A stretch of DNA of 64,000 nucleotides from Methanomicrobia archaeon (GCA_030603445.1 JAUVXU010000008.1:18146-82145); one strand, 5' to 3'; positions 45,614 to 56,106 are shown, counted from the first letter of the stretch. Numbers and translations: made by a program. The notes: generated by a model from the sequence alone, not told the origin.

Positions 45614-46044
45614 CTATAATCAAGTTTATTATCCATTGCAGGCGTTTTCTGTTCTTGTTTTGCACCTACCGAAGGCATTGGTATTGGGGGTATTAGTTCT
45701 AATTGCTTTGCAATAATTACCAATTCTGGCATGCAAAATCTTAATATGGCCGTATGTATCTCTTGAGAAAGCGCAGCCGGAATCTTCTTGCTCTCTGGTT
45801 CGATGCTTGAAGTGTCAATATCCCCATACACTAGTTCTCCCTCTATTTTTACACTGGCAAAATTTGGAAAATAGTCAACAGAATACACAAAACCCACAAT
45901 AAGGAGATCATCTGTTACCTGCAAGGACGTGATTCCTGAGCTATTTGTAATCTTTATATTTTTTAAGGCCCCATTTCCCTTTATGAAACGTTTCGCATCT
46001 ATTGAACGAATAGATATTTTCTTTATTATTGTTCTCACCCGCAC
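45610..46044 (-). CDS. Hypothetical protein, possibly SecB-like
   Basis: A 144-residue protein translated together with sepS. It alternates beta strands with short turns, then has a helix (QEIHTAILRFCMPELVIIAK) and a proline-rich end (PPIPMPSVG). This pattern is reminiscent of archaeal SecB-like holdases, such as the Methanocaldococcus MJ0357 type, but the resemblance is by eye only. Location between taw1 and sepS suggests a housekeeping role. Confidence 0.75.
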   Translation of the reverse strand: MRVRTIIKKISIRSIDAKRFIKGNGALKNIKITNSSGITSLQVTDDLLIVGFVYSVDYFPNFASVKIEGELVYGDIDTSSIEPESKKIPAALSQEIHTAILRFCMPELVIIAKQLELIPPIPMPSVGAKQEQKTPAMDNKLDYR

Positions 46045-46075
46045 GTTACGTCAAAGTTATGCTTTAAATAGATTA

Positions 46076-46993
46076 TTATTCCCTACTAAGCAGGACGACC
46101 CTACTCTCAGGAGATTCGTTGACTATTTTGTATGAGCAAAGAGATTCAATCTCTTCTGCAAACGTCCTAATCTCCTCATGGGACGGCATGTTCTCTATAG
46201 TTAGCCTATTACGTGAAAACCCAACAAACATGTACGCCTTCATCTCGACATACGTTGGGCTCCCTTTCTCTATTAATTTGGCATATTCCTGTGGTTCGCA
46301 CATATTGTAGCCTTTTACGAGTGTTAGGCGCATAACCTTTTGAGTATCAAGAGAAGGAAAGAGCGAAATAGTTTCATTTAAGCGTTCCCACCCATCAGAT
46401 ATAATCGGGTTACATAGCTTAGAATATATTTTCTTATTTGGTGCAGCCACAGTTACATAAAGATTCCATGGTAGTGAATCCATATGTTCCAATATATCTG
46501 GGTTCGTTCCATTTGTTACAAGAAATGTTGTAAATCCGCCCTGCTTGAATTCATTGATAAGGTCAGAAAGAAGGGGATAGCACGTTGGTTCGCCTGATAA
46601 GGAAATAGCAACGTTGTTAGGATTGTTTGCCTCTTCTAGTTTTTTTGCGTCGATGCGATCAAGAACCCCCTGATATCCTGAAAGAAGGATTCTCTGTGCC
46701 TTTATGGATTGTTCAACAATATACTGTGGGGCATCTACATTAGCAGGTACATCTTCAGTGAATCGGACTGGGCGCCAGCAAAAGAGGCATTTTTGTGTAC
46801 ACCAGTTTACTGCAGGAGTCATCTGCAAACAACGATGGGACTGTATTCCATAAAATTTTTGTTTGTAACAGACACGATTGCGCATGATGCTTTCCTTTAG
46901 CCAATGGCAAAGTTTTGCTGCAGAATGTTCTCCTATTAACTGGTATCGCTGTTTTCTTAACAAATCTCTTGTAGACTCTATAATATCAATCAC
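46076..46993 (-). CDS. taw1: 4-demethylwyosine synthase (Taw1/TYW1)
   Basis: Radical SAM enzyme of 305 residues that makes the tricyclic base of wyosine at G37 of tRNA-Phe. The core is CLQMTPAVNWCTQKCLFCWR, which contains the CxxxCxxC cluster, with SLSGEPTCYPLL as the GEP motif; additional upstream cysteines supply the second Fe-S cluster. The matching substrate tRNA-Phe (GAA) is encoded at 53678-53755 in the same window. It overlaps the DHH gene by eight bases in an operon of translation-related genes. Confidence 0.94.
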   Translation of the reverse strand: MIDIIESTRDLLRKQRYQLIGEHSAAKLCHWLKESIMRNRVCYKQKFYGIQSHRCLQMTPAVNWCTQKCLFCWRPVRFTEDVPANVDAPQYIVEQSIKAQRILLSGYQGVLDRIDAKKLEEANNPNNVAISLSGEPTCYPLLSDLINEFKQGGFTTFLVTNGTNPDILEHMDSLPWNLYVTVAAPNKKIYSKLCNPIISDGWERLNETISLFPSLDTQKVMRLTLVKGYNMCEPQEYAKLIEKGSPTYVEMKAYMFVGFSRNRLTIENMPSHEEIRTFAEEIESLCSYKIVNESPESRVVLLSRE

Positions 46994-47921
46994 CTTCTAA
47001 TACTTGACGAATTGCATCAATGATGTCGTCTGCTGCTTTCTTGAAATCATCAACGCCTTTGGAACCTGCCGCAGATGGATGTCCACCACCTTCGCCATTG
47101 TTAATTATACTGGATTCGTGCATAATAGTTGCAAGGTTTAGGCCTTTATTAGCTACACGCCTTCCGGCACGAGCAACAATGCGAGATCCCCTCTTCTCAT
47201 TGACTATTATCACTACATCTGCGCCAATGTTAAGAATAGACCTGGCTATAAAAGATTCAAAAGACCCTATTGAAGTCCTCACTATAATATAATCCTTTAC
47301 ACGTATGATACGCATGCGCTGCAATGCCTTCATAAGTGCGATACGTTGTGATAATTCGGATTCTTTTCTAAATAAAGAAAATATGTCCTCAAACAGTATG
47401 TCATCACCAATCATCTCGGACAAAGTGATAAATGTTTGTCTATTTGCATATTTCAAATGTCCTGTGTCGGCCATTATGCCGGCCAATAATGCTTTTCGTA
47501 TAAATATATCATTAGGCTTTTCCAAAACTTCCCACACAAGTTCTGCATTAGATGTTGCGCACTTGCGGTATGCTAATTTAGGTGTGAAATCTGTTGTGGT
47601 ATGATGATCGATTACAGCCAGATTATCAGTCTTCTCAAGTAACGCCATGCATTTTCCAAGAAGGCTTGGGGATGATGTATCTAACACGAGTATAGCATCT
47701 GGTTCAGCTTCAAGTTCTCCCAACGACCCACCTAAAGAATCAAGTATATATTTAGCTTGTTTGGATATCCCATCACAACATATGGAAATGTCCTTATTTT
47801 TAAAATAATGTTTAACAGATAATGCACAGCCTAATGCATCCGGATCTGCGTTGCTATGGCACAAAATTAAAAGATGTTGGCTCTTCTCTATGAAGAACCT
47901 AATATCATTACTAGAAAACAT
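46986..47921 (-). CDS. DHH/DHHA1 phosphoesterase (NrnA/RecJ-like)
   Basis: A 311-residue phosphoesterase. The N-terminal DHH domain has CHSNADPDALGCALS, VLDTSSPS and the DHH signature in IDHHTTTDFT; the DHHA1 domain ends with GGGHPSAAG. Such proteins degrade nanoRNA or pAp, or act as RecJ-like nucleases in archaea. I choose 47921 as start because it lies one base after the prefoldin stop and the upstream in-frame codons overlap that gene. The exact substrate is open. Confidence 0.9.
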   Translation of the reverse strand: MFSSNDIRFFIEKSQHLLILCHSNADPDALGCALSVKHYFKNKDISICCDGISKQAKYILDSLGGSLGELEAEPDAILVLDTSSPSLLGKCMALLEKTDNLAVIDHHTTTDFTPKLAYRKCATSNAELVWEVLEKPNDIFIRKALLAGIMADTGHLKYANRQTFITLSEMIGDDILFEDIFSLFRKESELSQRIALMKALQRMRIIRVKDYIIVRTSIGSFESFIARSILNIGADVVIIVNEKRGSRIVARAGRRVANKGLNLATIMHESSIINNGEGGGHPSAAGSKGVDDFKKAADDIIDAIRQVLEGD

Positions 47922-47922
47922 C

Positions 47923-48282
47923 CTAACTTCCTTGTGCAAACTTTCCGGACCCAATAAGCTCCTGTATTTTTTTCTGGGATTCTTGGAGTTTTGTCCTTAA
48001 ACGGGTTTCCTGGCGTTCGAGAGTAGTCTTCCTAAGGGAAAGTGTTTCCTTTCTTTTAGTCATATCCTCTTCCACAGTGGCCTTATCGCTCTTGAAAAGA
48101 ATTGACCCTGCGCTCTTGTATACCTCTTCCTCACTAACGGCCTTAAGTGCCTCAAGCGTGTCTTCTAATTCTTTTAATTCAACAGTTACTGATTGTAATT
48201 GTGAAGCTATCATTTGGTATTGTTGTTCCACCTGCTGGAACTGTGTAATTTCATTTTGTACATTTGGCGGTATGTTCTGCAA
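47923..48282 (-). CDS. pfdB: Prefoldin beta subunit
   Basis: Chaperone subunit of 119 residues that holds unfolded proteins and passes them to the thermosome. It is a long helical hairpin: N-terminal coiled coil (residues about 5-45), a central beta hairpin region with VYKSAGSILFKSDK, and a C-terminal coiled coil. The start MQNIPPNVQNEI is typical of archaeal beta subunits. The alpha subunit is elsewhere. Confidence 0.94.
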   Translation of the reverse strand: MQNIPPNVQNEITQFQQVEQQYQMIASQLQSVTVELKELEDTLEALKAVSEEEVYKSAGSILFKSDKATVEEDMTKRKETLSLRKTTLERQETRLRTKLQESQKKIQELIGSGKFAQGS

Positions 48283-48331
48283 ATTATCACCATCAGAAAA
48301 TATTACTTATTCTTTTAAAAATTTTGGCGTT

Positions 48332-49216
48332 CTAAGTGTAGACTTCTGCTCCATCTGCAGTTATAATCATTGAATGCTCAGACTGCGAGACATTACCTCC
48401 ATCCATCTCCTTAAGTACGCTGTAAGCGTAAATAGATGATGAACGTACAAGGTACTTTAATGCGAACTCGGTTTTTCGTTTTGTATAAATTTCAGAAAGC
48501 CAGCGTTGTGCAAAGGGCAGATTTGAATAGTTCCTCTTTATGGTTTGCATTACTTTTCTTGCAAGAGGAAGCCTTATGGGTCTGTCCGCTAGGTACTTGA
48601 AGATAAGATACTGCTCATCGTCCATTACTCGTCCCGCACCATCAGTTGCGAAAGGCTCTATAGCTATTATGTCACCTTCCTTCAGTGCCACGCCCTGCCC
48701 TGTATCTACGTTTGGTATTGAGGGGGAGCTATGCGTAAGATAACGGTCAAGCCCATGGCCAGTGAGGTTCTCGATAGGCTTAAATCCATATCCTGTTATG
48801 GTCTCGTTTATGACCCTGCCAATTTCATTTGTCTTTACTCCTGGCCTAACCATATCTATGGCCGCAGATAGAGCTTCTTTGCTAGCAATTATCAAATCAT
48901 CGTCTGATTCTCCCACCTTGACTGTGAATGCTGTATCAGAAATGTAACCATCTACGTGCGCGCCAATATCTACCTTCACATAATCGCCTTTTGCAAATGT
49001 TTTTGCATCATCTATTGTGGGAGTATAATGTGCTGAAATGTTATTGACAGAAATGTTCACTGGGAATGCTGGTGCACCGCCATATTCTTTTATCTTAGAT
49101 TCTATAAACTTGGCAACGTCAACATACTTCGCCCCTTGTTTTATAATGTCATGAGATTCAGTCTTTACTTTTCGTGCAATCTCTCCTGCTTTCAGATATT
49201 GGTCATGAGGATCCAT
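48332..49216 (-). CDS. map: Methionine aminopeptidase, type II
   Basis: Removes N-terminal Met from nascent proteins. The 294-residue protein has the pita-bread fold ligands: VDIGAHVDGYISDTAFT (two Asp), the His in LTGHGLDRY, IAIEPFATDG (Glu) and the final Glu in SQSEHSM. The insert after the His ligand marks the type II (archaeal/eukaryal) form. First gene of the minus-strand operon running to sepS. Confidence 0.96.
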   Translation of the reverse strand: MDPHDQYLKAGEIARKVKTESHDIIKQGAKYVDVAKFIESKIKEYGGAPAFPVNISVNNISAHYTPTIDDAKTFAKGDYVKVDIGAHVDGYISDTAFTVKVGESDDDLIIASKEALSAAIDMVRPGVKTNEIGRVINETITGYGFKPIENLTGHGLDRYLTHSSPSIPNVDTGQGVALKEGDIIAIEPFATDGAGRVMDDEQYLIFKYLADRPIRLPLARKVMQTIKRNYSNLPFAQRWLSEIYTKRKTEFALKYLVRSSSIYAYSVLKEMDGGNVSQSEHSMIITADGAEVYT

Positions 49217-49346
49217 AATATTTCACTGAATTGAATACAATTAGTATCTTAAAAAACTTTTGCAATCTGTTTGACTATGGAAAATACTTTTAATAAACGA
49301 GTATGAATAATAAATATCTAGTTTCCACATAATTGGTGAAAGCGCT

Positions 49347-49862
49347 ATGAATATACTTCCACCTAAAGAAAAATATGTAAAAATGGCACTTGAATTAGGT
49401 GCCTTGCATGCTATGATAATTAAGCCACAAGACGTAGTGCTAGATCCACGATGCTACTTGAAATGTATGTATGGGTGTGATGAATGGGGGAAAAAATGGA
49501 CATGCCCATCCGCTCCCGGTGCAATTGATATTTGGGAATTTGAAAAAATTCTACAGCGCTATAAAAACATACTTTTAATACATGTACCAGACAAATACTC
49601 CAACCAATCCATATCATTTGCCATTGAACAACAAGCTTTTGTAGACGGTTATTACTTCGCATTTTCAATCTCAGATTGCTCATTATGCAAAGACTCCTGC
49701 GCTTATCCAAAACCATGCAGTAACCCTAACAAAGCCAGACCATCAATGCAATCGTTGGGAATAGACGTCTTTGCCACAGTACAAAGCAAATCCCTGCCCT
49801 TGTCCACATTGAAAAATGAAGAGGAAAATCAGAATTGGTATTCTCTTGTTTTAATAGAGTGA
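49347..49862 (+). CDS. DUF2284 predicted metal-binding protein
   Basis: A 171-residue cysteine-rich protein. CYLKCMYGCDEWGKKWTCPSAP and CSLCKDSCAYPKPCSN match the metal-binding pattern of the DUF2284 family, common in methanogens and anaerobic bacteria; function unknown, possibly Fe-S or zinc. It is five bases upstream of the AlaX gene, which may share expression. Confidence 0.87.
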   Translation: MNILPPKEKYVKMALELGALHAMIIKPQDVVLDPRCYLKCMYGCDEWGKKWTCPSAPGAIDIWEFEKILQRYKNILLIHVPDKYSNQSISFAIEQQAFVDGYYFAFSISDCSLCKDSCAYPKPCSNPNKARPSMQSLGIDVFATVQSKSLPLSTLKNEEENQNWYSLVLIE

Positions 49863-49866
49863 TATA

Positions 49867-51054
49867 ATGACAGAAAAGCTATACTTTATAGACAGTTACA
49901 ATCTTGAGTTTGAATCTCCGATTATCTCAATTTTAGAAAATGGCAAAGTATCTGAAATAATCCTTGAAAAAACTTGCTTTTATCCTGCATCTGGAGGACA
50001 ACCTGCAGACATTGGCCACATAAATGGGTGCCCAGTTGTTGACGTGCGTATAGAAAACGGAAAAATCATACATACAATTGAAGGAATTATTAATGGAAAT
50101 GTTGTCCAGGGGATTGTAGATAAGAAAAGGCGTCTTGATAATATGCAGCAGCACACCGGCCAACATATTATCTCCCAGATTATTTTTCGATTATATGGAA
50201 AAAACACAGAATCATTGCATATAGGAAGAAAAATATCAACAATTGATATTCCTATAGAAAATTTATCTGAAGACGACATCTGTTCTATCGAAGATAAATC
50301 AAATAACATAGTCAATATGAATATACCCGTAATAATATATACAGCAAATAATGCTAGTGACCCTACCTACAGAAAAAAATCTGGGCTCAAGGGAGATATT
50401 CGTATCGTTGAGATAAAGAATTTTGATAAGACCCCTTGTGGAGGAACGCACTGTAGATCAACTAGCGAAGTGGGATTAATAAAGATACCAAACTATTACA
50501 AAAAAGGGGCACTTTGGAGAATTGAATTTATATGCGGAATGCGTTGCCTTAAACGGATGCAAGACCTCGAGAGCATATTACGTTTGGTTGTTGCAGACCT
50601 TATGGTGCCTGAAAAACATATAACATCTGCAATAAAGGAAAAGCTCGACGAAATGAAACGCTTGGCCAAACAAAATGAGCTTTTGACGCAAAGATTAGCT
50701 GCTCTTGAACTTGATCAAATTAGAAAAGAGGGCATCATCCATAAAGGATGTACCATTATTGCAAAACAGCTGAATGATGCGGCAGTTGCACAAGCAATGG
50801 CAAAGATAGTGCCAGATAGCCCAAAGACCATTCTTCTTACAGGATTTATCACAAAAAAAGGCGCTACCCTGTTATTTGCATGTTCGAAAGATAGCGGCAT
50901 GTGTGCAGATAAGCTTCTCAAAGTTGCACTTCCAATAATAGATGGAAAGGGGGGAGGAAATCCTTATGTTGCTACTGGTTCAGGTCCTAACCAAAAATTC
51001 TTGAAAGCCGCACTAGACTCTGCAATACGATACATTGAGGAGGGTCCTTGCTGA
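49867..51054 (+). CDS. alaX: Alanyl-tRNA editing protein AlaX, long form
   Basis: A stand-alone trans-editing protein (395 residues) that removes Ser (or Gly) from mischarged tRNA-Ala. It has the AlaRS editing module: CFYPASGGQPADIG, HTGQHI and CGGTHCRSTSEVG (zinc ligands), then a coiled coil (LAKQNELLTQRLAALE) and a DHHA1 domain ending in GKGGGNPYVATG. That C-terminal part marks the long AlaX form. Full-length AlaRS is encoded separately at 11370-14030. Confidence 0.94.
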   Translation: MTEKLYFIDSYNLEFESPIISILENGKVSEIILEKTCFYPASGGQPADIGHINGCPVVDVRIENGKIIHTIEGIINGNVVQGIVDKKRRLDNMQQHTGQHIISQIIFRLYGKNTESLHIGRKISTIDIPIENLSEDDICSIEDKSNNIVNMNIPVIIYTANNASDPTYRKKSGLKGDIRIVEIKNFDKTPCGGTHCRSTSEVGLIKIPNYYKKGALWRIEFICGMRCLKRMQDLESILRLVVADLMVPEKHITSAIKEKLDEMKRLAKQNELLTQRLAALELDQIRKEGIIHKGCTIIAKQLNDAAVAQAMAKIVPDSPKTILLTGFITKKGATLLFACSKDSGMCADKLLKVALPIIDGKGGGNPYVATGSGPNQKFLKAALDSAIRYIEEGPC

Positions 51055-52214
51055 CAAGCCAAAAAAATGTTCTTTTGATTTCATCACTAGCCCATGCCTA
51101 CAGCCATGCCTGCATGCTGTCAATACCGCCAATTCTGTTGCTAATAAAATATGAATTCTCACTAAATTTTACGATGCTCTCACTTGTGGTTGCCGGATCC
51201 GGACTCCTGTTTGGCATTGGTGCCCTGCCTTTTGGAGCGCTCTCAGACAAGATTGGCCCTATCAAAGTAAACATCATGGGTGTTGTACTAGCAATACTTT
51301 CATGTATTGGCATATACATTACACACGATATCTACTCGTTTGTAATATTTTTGCTCTTGCTCGGTCTTGCCTCAAGCACTTATCATCCATCTGCGTTCAA
51401 ATTGATTTCTTGCCTCTTTTCAAAAAATATAGGACGAGCCTTTGGCATTAATGGTCTTATAGGGAGCTCTGGCCAAATATTAGCCCCCATTAGTTCTGCA
51501 TTCATTGCTTACAAGTGGGGATGGAGGCCAGTGTTTTTGATGCTTGCCATAATGGGGATTATAACACTTCTATTTCTCCTTAGAACTTATAACTATAATA
51601 TCAGCATCCCTAAAATTGCAGAAAAGCAAAAATTTAGAATCTCACGAGAAATAGTCCTCATACTTGCTATCTCAACGCTAGGGGGACTATCATATCGCAG
51701 CATCGTAACAATGCTTCCGGCATATACATCGATAATTTATGGGAAAGATACGCTTCAGGCTGGTGCACTTGTAACCCTCATGTTAGTCACAGGCGGCATC
51801 TCTCAAGTAGTTGCCGGGGAAATAAATGACAGATATGGATCAATAAAACCCTTTCTTATAGCAACAATCATTTCATTTATAAGCATCGTAGTTATCATGA
51901 TGAAGAATTATTCTTTTTTTATGATGGGACTTGTTATATTTGGTTCAGCATACTTTGCCATTAACTTGTTTATCAACTCATTAATAGGCACAAATACACC
52001 ACATATTCACAGAGGAAAAATATATGGCATAACCTTCTTCACACGATTTGGGTTAGGATTCTTAGCACCAGTTATCGTAGGTATAGTAACAGATCTTTAC
52101 TCAATAAGTTACCTCTTTCATATAGTGATAATATTTATGGCAATGCTCGTGCTGCTTACAATGTACCTTTACCGTAACTCTTATCATGTGCCATGTCGCC
52201 AGGAAGATAAGTAG
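51048..52214 (+). CDS. Major facilitator superfamily transporter
   Basis: A 388-residue permease with about 12 hydrophobic segments. The loop between segments 2 and 3 reads [13 protein letters not shown], the usual MFS signature, and a related [13 protein letters not shown] recurs in the second half. The start is a TTG at 51048 behind GGAGG, inside the end of the AlaX gene. The substrate is unknown. Its 3' end overlaps the adenosylhomocysteinase gene by 31 bases, tail to tail. Confidence 0.9.
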   Translation: MLTSQKNVLLISSLAHAYSHACMLSIPPILLLIKYEFSLNFTMLSLVVAGSGLLFGIGALPFGALSDKIGPIKVNIMGVVLAILSCIGIYITHDIYSFVIFLLLLGLASSTYHPSAFKLISCLFSKNIGRAFGINGLIGSSGQILAPISSAFIAYKWGWRPVFLMLAIMGIITLLFLLRTYNYNISIPKIAEKQKFRISREIVLILAISTLGGLSYRSIVTMLPAYTSIIYGKDTLQAGALVTLMLVTGGISQVVAGEINDRYGSIKPFLIATIISFISIVVIMMKNYSFFMMGLVIFGSAYFAINLFINSLIGTNTPHIHRGKIYGITFFTRFGLGFLAPVIVGIVTDLYSISYLFHIVIIFMAMLVLLTMYLYRNSYHVPCRQEDK

Positions 52215-53425
52215 TCCTCCTGTTCGGGCGTTAGAACATCTATAGACATAGACTCAGATTCCAGTTTCATCCTGGCAACGCTTTTGTCTATATATTCTGG
52301 AACAGGATATACGCGTTTTTCAAGATGTGCTAAAAGCAAGTACTCGGCCGATAATAGTTGAAGTGCAAAACTCATATCCATAATCTCTGCAGGATGGCCA
52401 TCAGCACATGCTAAGTTCACCAATCTGCCTTCACCAAGAACATGCAGCCATGAGTCATCTAAACGGTAACTGGTGATATTTGTACGAGCAATACGCTTTT
52501 CCTTTGAGATCTCTTCAAGTCCGGCAACGTCTACCTCAACATCAAAATGCCCCGCGTTAGCTAAGATAGCCCCATCTTTCATTAGTTTGAAATGGTCTTT
52601 GGTAATAACATTGTTGCACCCTGTGGCTGTGATGAATATATCTCCCCTCACTGCCGCATCTTTCATAATCATCACCCTAAATCCATCCATATGCGCCTCT
52701 ATTGCTTTTATTGGATCCACTTCCGTCACTATGATATTTGCACCCATGCCCTTGGCACGCATGGCAATTCCCCTGCCACACCACCCATATCCTGCAATGA
52801 CAACTGTTTTTCCTGCTATAATTAGATTAGTGGTGCGCATAATGCCATCTAATGTAGACTGGCCTGTGCCATATCGGTTATCGAAAAGATATTTACAACA
52901 AGCATCATTAACAGCAATAGCGGGAAAACACAGAGCGCCTTCTCTTTCCATTGCATTTAGCCTAACTACCCCTGTTGTAGTCTCTTCACACAACCCCTTA
53001 ACGTCTGGAAGAAGCTCTCTTCTATGTGTATGAAGGGCATATGCAAGGTCTCCGCCATCATCAATTACCAAAGCTGGCGATATATCAAGTGTCTTGTTCA
53101 GATTTTCAAAATAATCCTCCGACGACTGACCATACCTTGCATTCACTTTAACGCCACGATTTTTCAATGCGGCGGCAACATCGTCTTGTGTAGTAAGAGG
53201 ATTACTGCCACATATAGATACTTTTGCACCTGCCTCATGCAATACAAATGCAGCAAAAGCTGTCTTTGCCTCAAGATGCAAACAACAAGCAACAGGTACC
53301 CCTTCAAATGGTCGCTCTTCCTTGAATCTTAGAAGCACTTTATTCACAACAGGCATATGGGACTCAACCCATTTCATCTTACGTTCTCCTGAAGCAATAA
53401 CATCGTTCATAATACCCCAATACAT
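52184..53425 (-). CDS. ahcY: Adenosylhomocysteinase / S-inosylhomocysteine hydrolase
   Basis: Clears S-adenosylhomocysteine (or in methanogens S-inosylhomocysteine) after methyl transfer. The 413-residue protein shows [19 protein letters not shown], the NAD-binding [18 protein letters not shown] and [10 protein letters not shown]. The C-terminus is that of the archaeal form. Because SAH deaminase-dependent recycling is known in Methanocaldococcus, the inosyl variant is plausible here; the sequence alone does not decide. Confidence 0.93.
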   Translation of the reverse strand: MYWGIMNDVIASGERKMKWVESHMPVVNKVLLRFKEERPFEGVPVACCLHLEAKTAFAAFVLHEAGAKVSICGSNPLTTQDDVAAALKNRGVKVNARYGQSSEDYFENLNKTLDISPALVIDDGGDLAYALHTHRRELLPDVKGLCEETTTGVVRLNAMEREGALCFPAIAVNDACCKYLFDNRYGTGQSTLDGIMRTTNLIIAGKTVVIAGYGWCGRGIAMRAKGMGANIIVTEVDPIKAIEAHMDGFRVMIMKDAAVRGDIFITATGCNNVITKDHFKLMKDGAILANAGHFDVEVDVAGLEEISKEKRIARTNITSYRLDDSWLHVLGEGRLVNLACADGHPAEIMDMSFALQLLSAEYLLLAHLEKRVYPVPEYIDKSVARMKLESESMSIDVLTPEQEDYLSSWRHGT

Positions 53426-53508
53426 TCAATACTTTTTAATGTTACCAATTATAAAGATTAAATGACAGCAAAATTTATAAACAAAGAATAATCCTTTTTT
53501 TTAGTACT

Positions 53509-53585
53509 GCCCCGATGGCTTAGCATGGTATAGCGTCCGCTTGGTAAGCGGGAGATCGCGGGTTCAAATCCCGCCCGGGGCTCCA
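53509..53585 (+). tRNA. tRNA-Thr (GGU)
   Basis: Plus-strand cloverleaf starting GCCCCGATGGCTTAG. The anticodon stem CCGCT/AGCGG encloses TTGGTAA, anticodon GGU. The T-arm is GCGGG TTCAAAT CCCGC, the acceptor closes with CGGGGC, discriminator T, and CCA is encoded at 53583-53585. Intron-free. Confidence 0.94.
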
Positions 53586-53677
53586 TTATAAAACGCGCAA
53601 AAATAAATACTTAGTAAAGATGTATCATTAAAAAACAGAAAACTTTTTATGGACCTTTAGATAGGATGTAACAATAT

Positions 53678-53755
53678 GCCCTGGTCGCCAAGCCTGGGAA
53701 GGCGCTAGACTGAAGATCTAGTATTTCGCCGGTTCAAATCCGGCCCAGGGCACCA
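53678..53755 (+). tRNA. tRNA-Phe (GAA)
   Basis: Plus-strand cloverleaf with acceptor GCCCTGG/CCAGGGC. The anticodon stem CTAGA/TCTAG encloses CTGAAGA, anticodon GAA with G37, the substrate position for Taw1. The T-arm is GCCGG TTCAAAT CCGGC, discriminator A, and CCA is encoded (53753-53755). Confidence 0.94.
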
Positions 53756-53857
53756 ATTCTATGCTATTTTTCCTATACTGGAAAGAGATTATAATATTTT
53801 TTATAAAATAATATAGATATATTTTTATATTTGCAACTAATCCGTTATATTGATAAT

Positions 53858-55678
53858 ATGTCAACAAAAGATAAAAAATCAATAGGTGTAATGATAATCT
53901 TATTCTTATTGATACTTCTTCCTCTAATTATTCCTAGTGAGTATGTAAAAATATATGAAGACGCGTTGACATTATTCTTGCCTACTTTCGCTTTTGCCGT
54001 AGGATTCATTGTCTTAAACGCATATATAAAAAAAGAAATGAAAGTATTGTTTAGCCTTCTAACATTAGCCCCCCTTATGTGGGCAATAGCGGAGTTTATG
54101 CGGTGGATTATAAATAAAGAAGGAGAATTTATTGCATACTCTCTATCCTTTGATTTGTTCTACACCATAGGCTTTATGTTTGTATTAAGTGCCCTTATCT
54201 ATCATTACTATAAACAACCTGAAAAGCAATTAATTAAGCATACGATAATCACAATAACACTTGTAGGGGCATTTGCTGGAGTACTTGCATACTACCTTTT
54301 TGTTTTTAAATCATTCTCCTTTAACGATTCAACGGTGCAGATAACATTAGCATATTTTGCTATAGATATATTCATACTCCTTTTTTCATTGCTTAATCTA
54401 GAACTTAATATCAAGAAAAGCACTTTCTCATTCTGGGTATGGATTGTTGCTTTTATTCTATTTACAATAGTGGGGGATTTAATATATGGTATAGGAGTAT
54501 TAGACCTCACATACGCCCCCAATGGAATCTCTGATATACTGTTTAACTTCTCATATGGGTGCATTGTTATGGCTTTTCTTTTCAGTACTGGAGCAAAGTC
54601 TGCTAAGATAAAAGATGTAGAGGAACGATACCTAACAATTTTCAATTACAGCGGTGCAGCAACGGTAATGGCTGATGAACACAACACAATCCTACTAGCC
54701 AACAATCAATTTATGGCTCTCACAAATTACCCTAAAGAAGAAATAATTGGTATAATGCACTGGCCAGATATAGTAGACGCCAAAGAAAGGAAATCTATAC
54801 TACTCATGCTTAACAGGATGAAAAATGTCGAGAGCACCAAACCCTTAACTAAAGACATTAAACTATATACAAAAAAAGGAAATGCCCTTTATTGTAACAT
54901 TATTTTTAGTTTCATACCCCATACCGATATTAAGGTTATAACAGTGGTTGATATAACAGAACGAAAGAAGCTCGAGGTTGAACTTAAAAAAATAAACGAA
55001 GATCTACAAAACTTCACCTTTACAGTTTCACACGATCTAAAAGAACCACTGCGCAATATATCTTCTCTCGCAACGTATCTTAAACGTGATTATGAAGATA
55101 AAATAGATGAAATGGGTGTGGAATTCTTAAACACACTAGTATATTCAGTATCTACTATGTCAAAACTTGTCGAAGATCTCCTAACGCTTTCTAGAATCGG
55201 GAGGAAGAATGCAAATTTCAGTTTTGTGGAGCTTAATGAACTTATTGAAGAAATATTGCACGATCTAAGCAAAACTATTGAAGAAAAAAATGTTGTTATC
55301 AACTATGAAAAACTCCCCAAAGCAATGGTACAGAAAACCTGGATGAAACAAGTATTCCAAAACCTTATAACAAATGCAATGAAGTTCAATGATTCTAAAC
55401 AGCCAACAATAGATATTACTTGTAAAGATTTCGATTTTTATTATGAATTCATAGTAAAGGACAATGGAATAGGGATACAGGATAACTACAAGGAACGTAT
55501 CTTCAAACTGTTCGAACAGTTGCACCCCCGTGAAAGTTATGGTGGTACAGGCGCCGGACTCGCAATTGTAAAGAAAATTATTAAAGAGCATAAGGGGGAT
55601 ATTTGGGTAGAGGGAAAAGAAGGGGAGGGATCCACTTTCCACTTTACTATTGAAAAATTCTTTATTGGTGAACTGTGA
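53858..55678 (+). CDS. Membrane sensor histidine kinase with PAS domain
   Basis: A 606-residue sensor. The first 250 residues carry about eight hydrophobic segments forming an integral-membrane sensor. A PAS domain follows (ERYLTIFNYSGAATVMADEHN onwards), then the HisKA phosphoacceptor FTVSHDLKEPLRN with its catalytic His, and the HATPase domain with NLITNAMKF (N box), DNGIGI (G1) and GGTGAGLAIVKKI (G2). The start at 53858 avoids a non-conserved extension. It is translated with two response regulators, so phosphate probably passes to one or both. Confidence 0.92.
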   Translation: MSTKDKKSIGVMIILFLLILLPLIIPSEYVKIYEDALTLFLPTFAFAVGFIVLNAYIKKEMKVLFSLLTLAPLMWAIAEFMRWIINKEGEFIAYSLSFDLFYTIGFMFVLSALIYHYYKQPEKQLIKHTIITITLVGAFAGVLAYYLFVFKSFSFNDSTVQITLAYFAIDIFILLFSLLNLELNIKKSTFSFWVWIVAFILFTIVGDLIYGIGVLDLTYAPNGISDILFNFSYGCIVMAFLFSTGAKSAKIKDVEERYLTIFNYSGAATVMADEHNTILLANNQFMALTNYPKEEIIGIMHWPDIVDAKERKSILLMLNRMKNVESTKPLTKDIKLYTKKGNALYCNIIFSFIPHTDIKVITVVDITERKKLEVELKKINEDLQNFTFTVSHDLKEPLRNISSLATYLKRDYEDKIDEMGVEFLNTLVYSVSTMSKLVEDLLTLSRIGRKNANFSFVELNELIEEILHDLSKTIEEKNVVINYEKLPKAMVQKTWMKQVFQNLITNAMKFNDSKQPTIDITCKDFDFYYEFIVKDNGIGIQDNYKERIFKLFEQLHPRESYGGTGAGLAIVKKIIKEHKGDIWVEGKEGEGSTFHFTIEKFFIGEL

Positions 55679-56106
55679 TGCCAAGAGAAGGGATTCTTAT
55701 CATAGACGACAATGTGACAGACGGATTTGTCATTAAAAGAACTTTATCATCTTTAACGCATGAAGAAATTACGATAGCACGCAATGGATTAGAAGCACTC
55801 TCGTTCTTTTCCCAAAGACTCAAAGGTGAAGAAGGAAGTGCCTTGCCGAGATTAATTACACTAGATCTCAATATGCCTAAGATGAATGGTTTTGAAGTTC
55901 TTGAACGCATTAAAAAAAACTCACAAACCAAAGATATCCCTATTATCATACTAACATCATCACAACTATCTGAAGAAGTAAAGCGCTCATACTATCTCGG
56001 GGCAAATAGCTATATTGTAAAACCTACAGATCATGATGAATTTGAAAAAATAATAGGATATATGTATAATTACTGGTTTGTATTCTCAAAAATACCATTG
56101 GAATGA
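55678..56106 (+). CDS. Single-domain response regulator (Rcp1-like)
   Basis: A 142-residue receiver domain. LIIDDNVTD provides the acidic pocket, LDLNMPKMNG contains the phosphoacceptor Asp, and the conserved Thr/Lys lie in LTSSQ and VKPTDHDE. It has no output domain. It starts inside the kinase stop codon (TGATG) and overlaps the next regulator by ATGA. It probably acts as phosphate sink or interacts with partners. Confidence 0.92.
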   Translation: MPREGILIIDDNVTDGFVIKRTLSSLTHEEITIARNGLEALSFFSQRLKGEEGSALPRLITLDLNMPKMNGFEVLERIKKNSQTKDIPIIILTSSQLSEEVKRSYYLGANSYIVKPTDHDEFEKIIGYMYNYWFVFSKIPLE

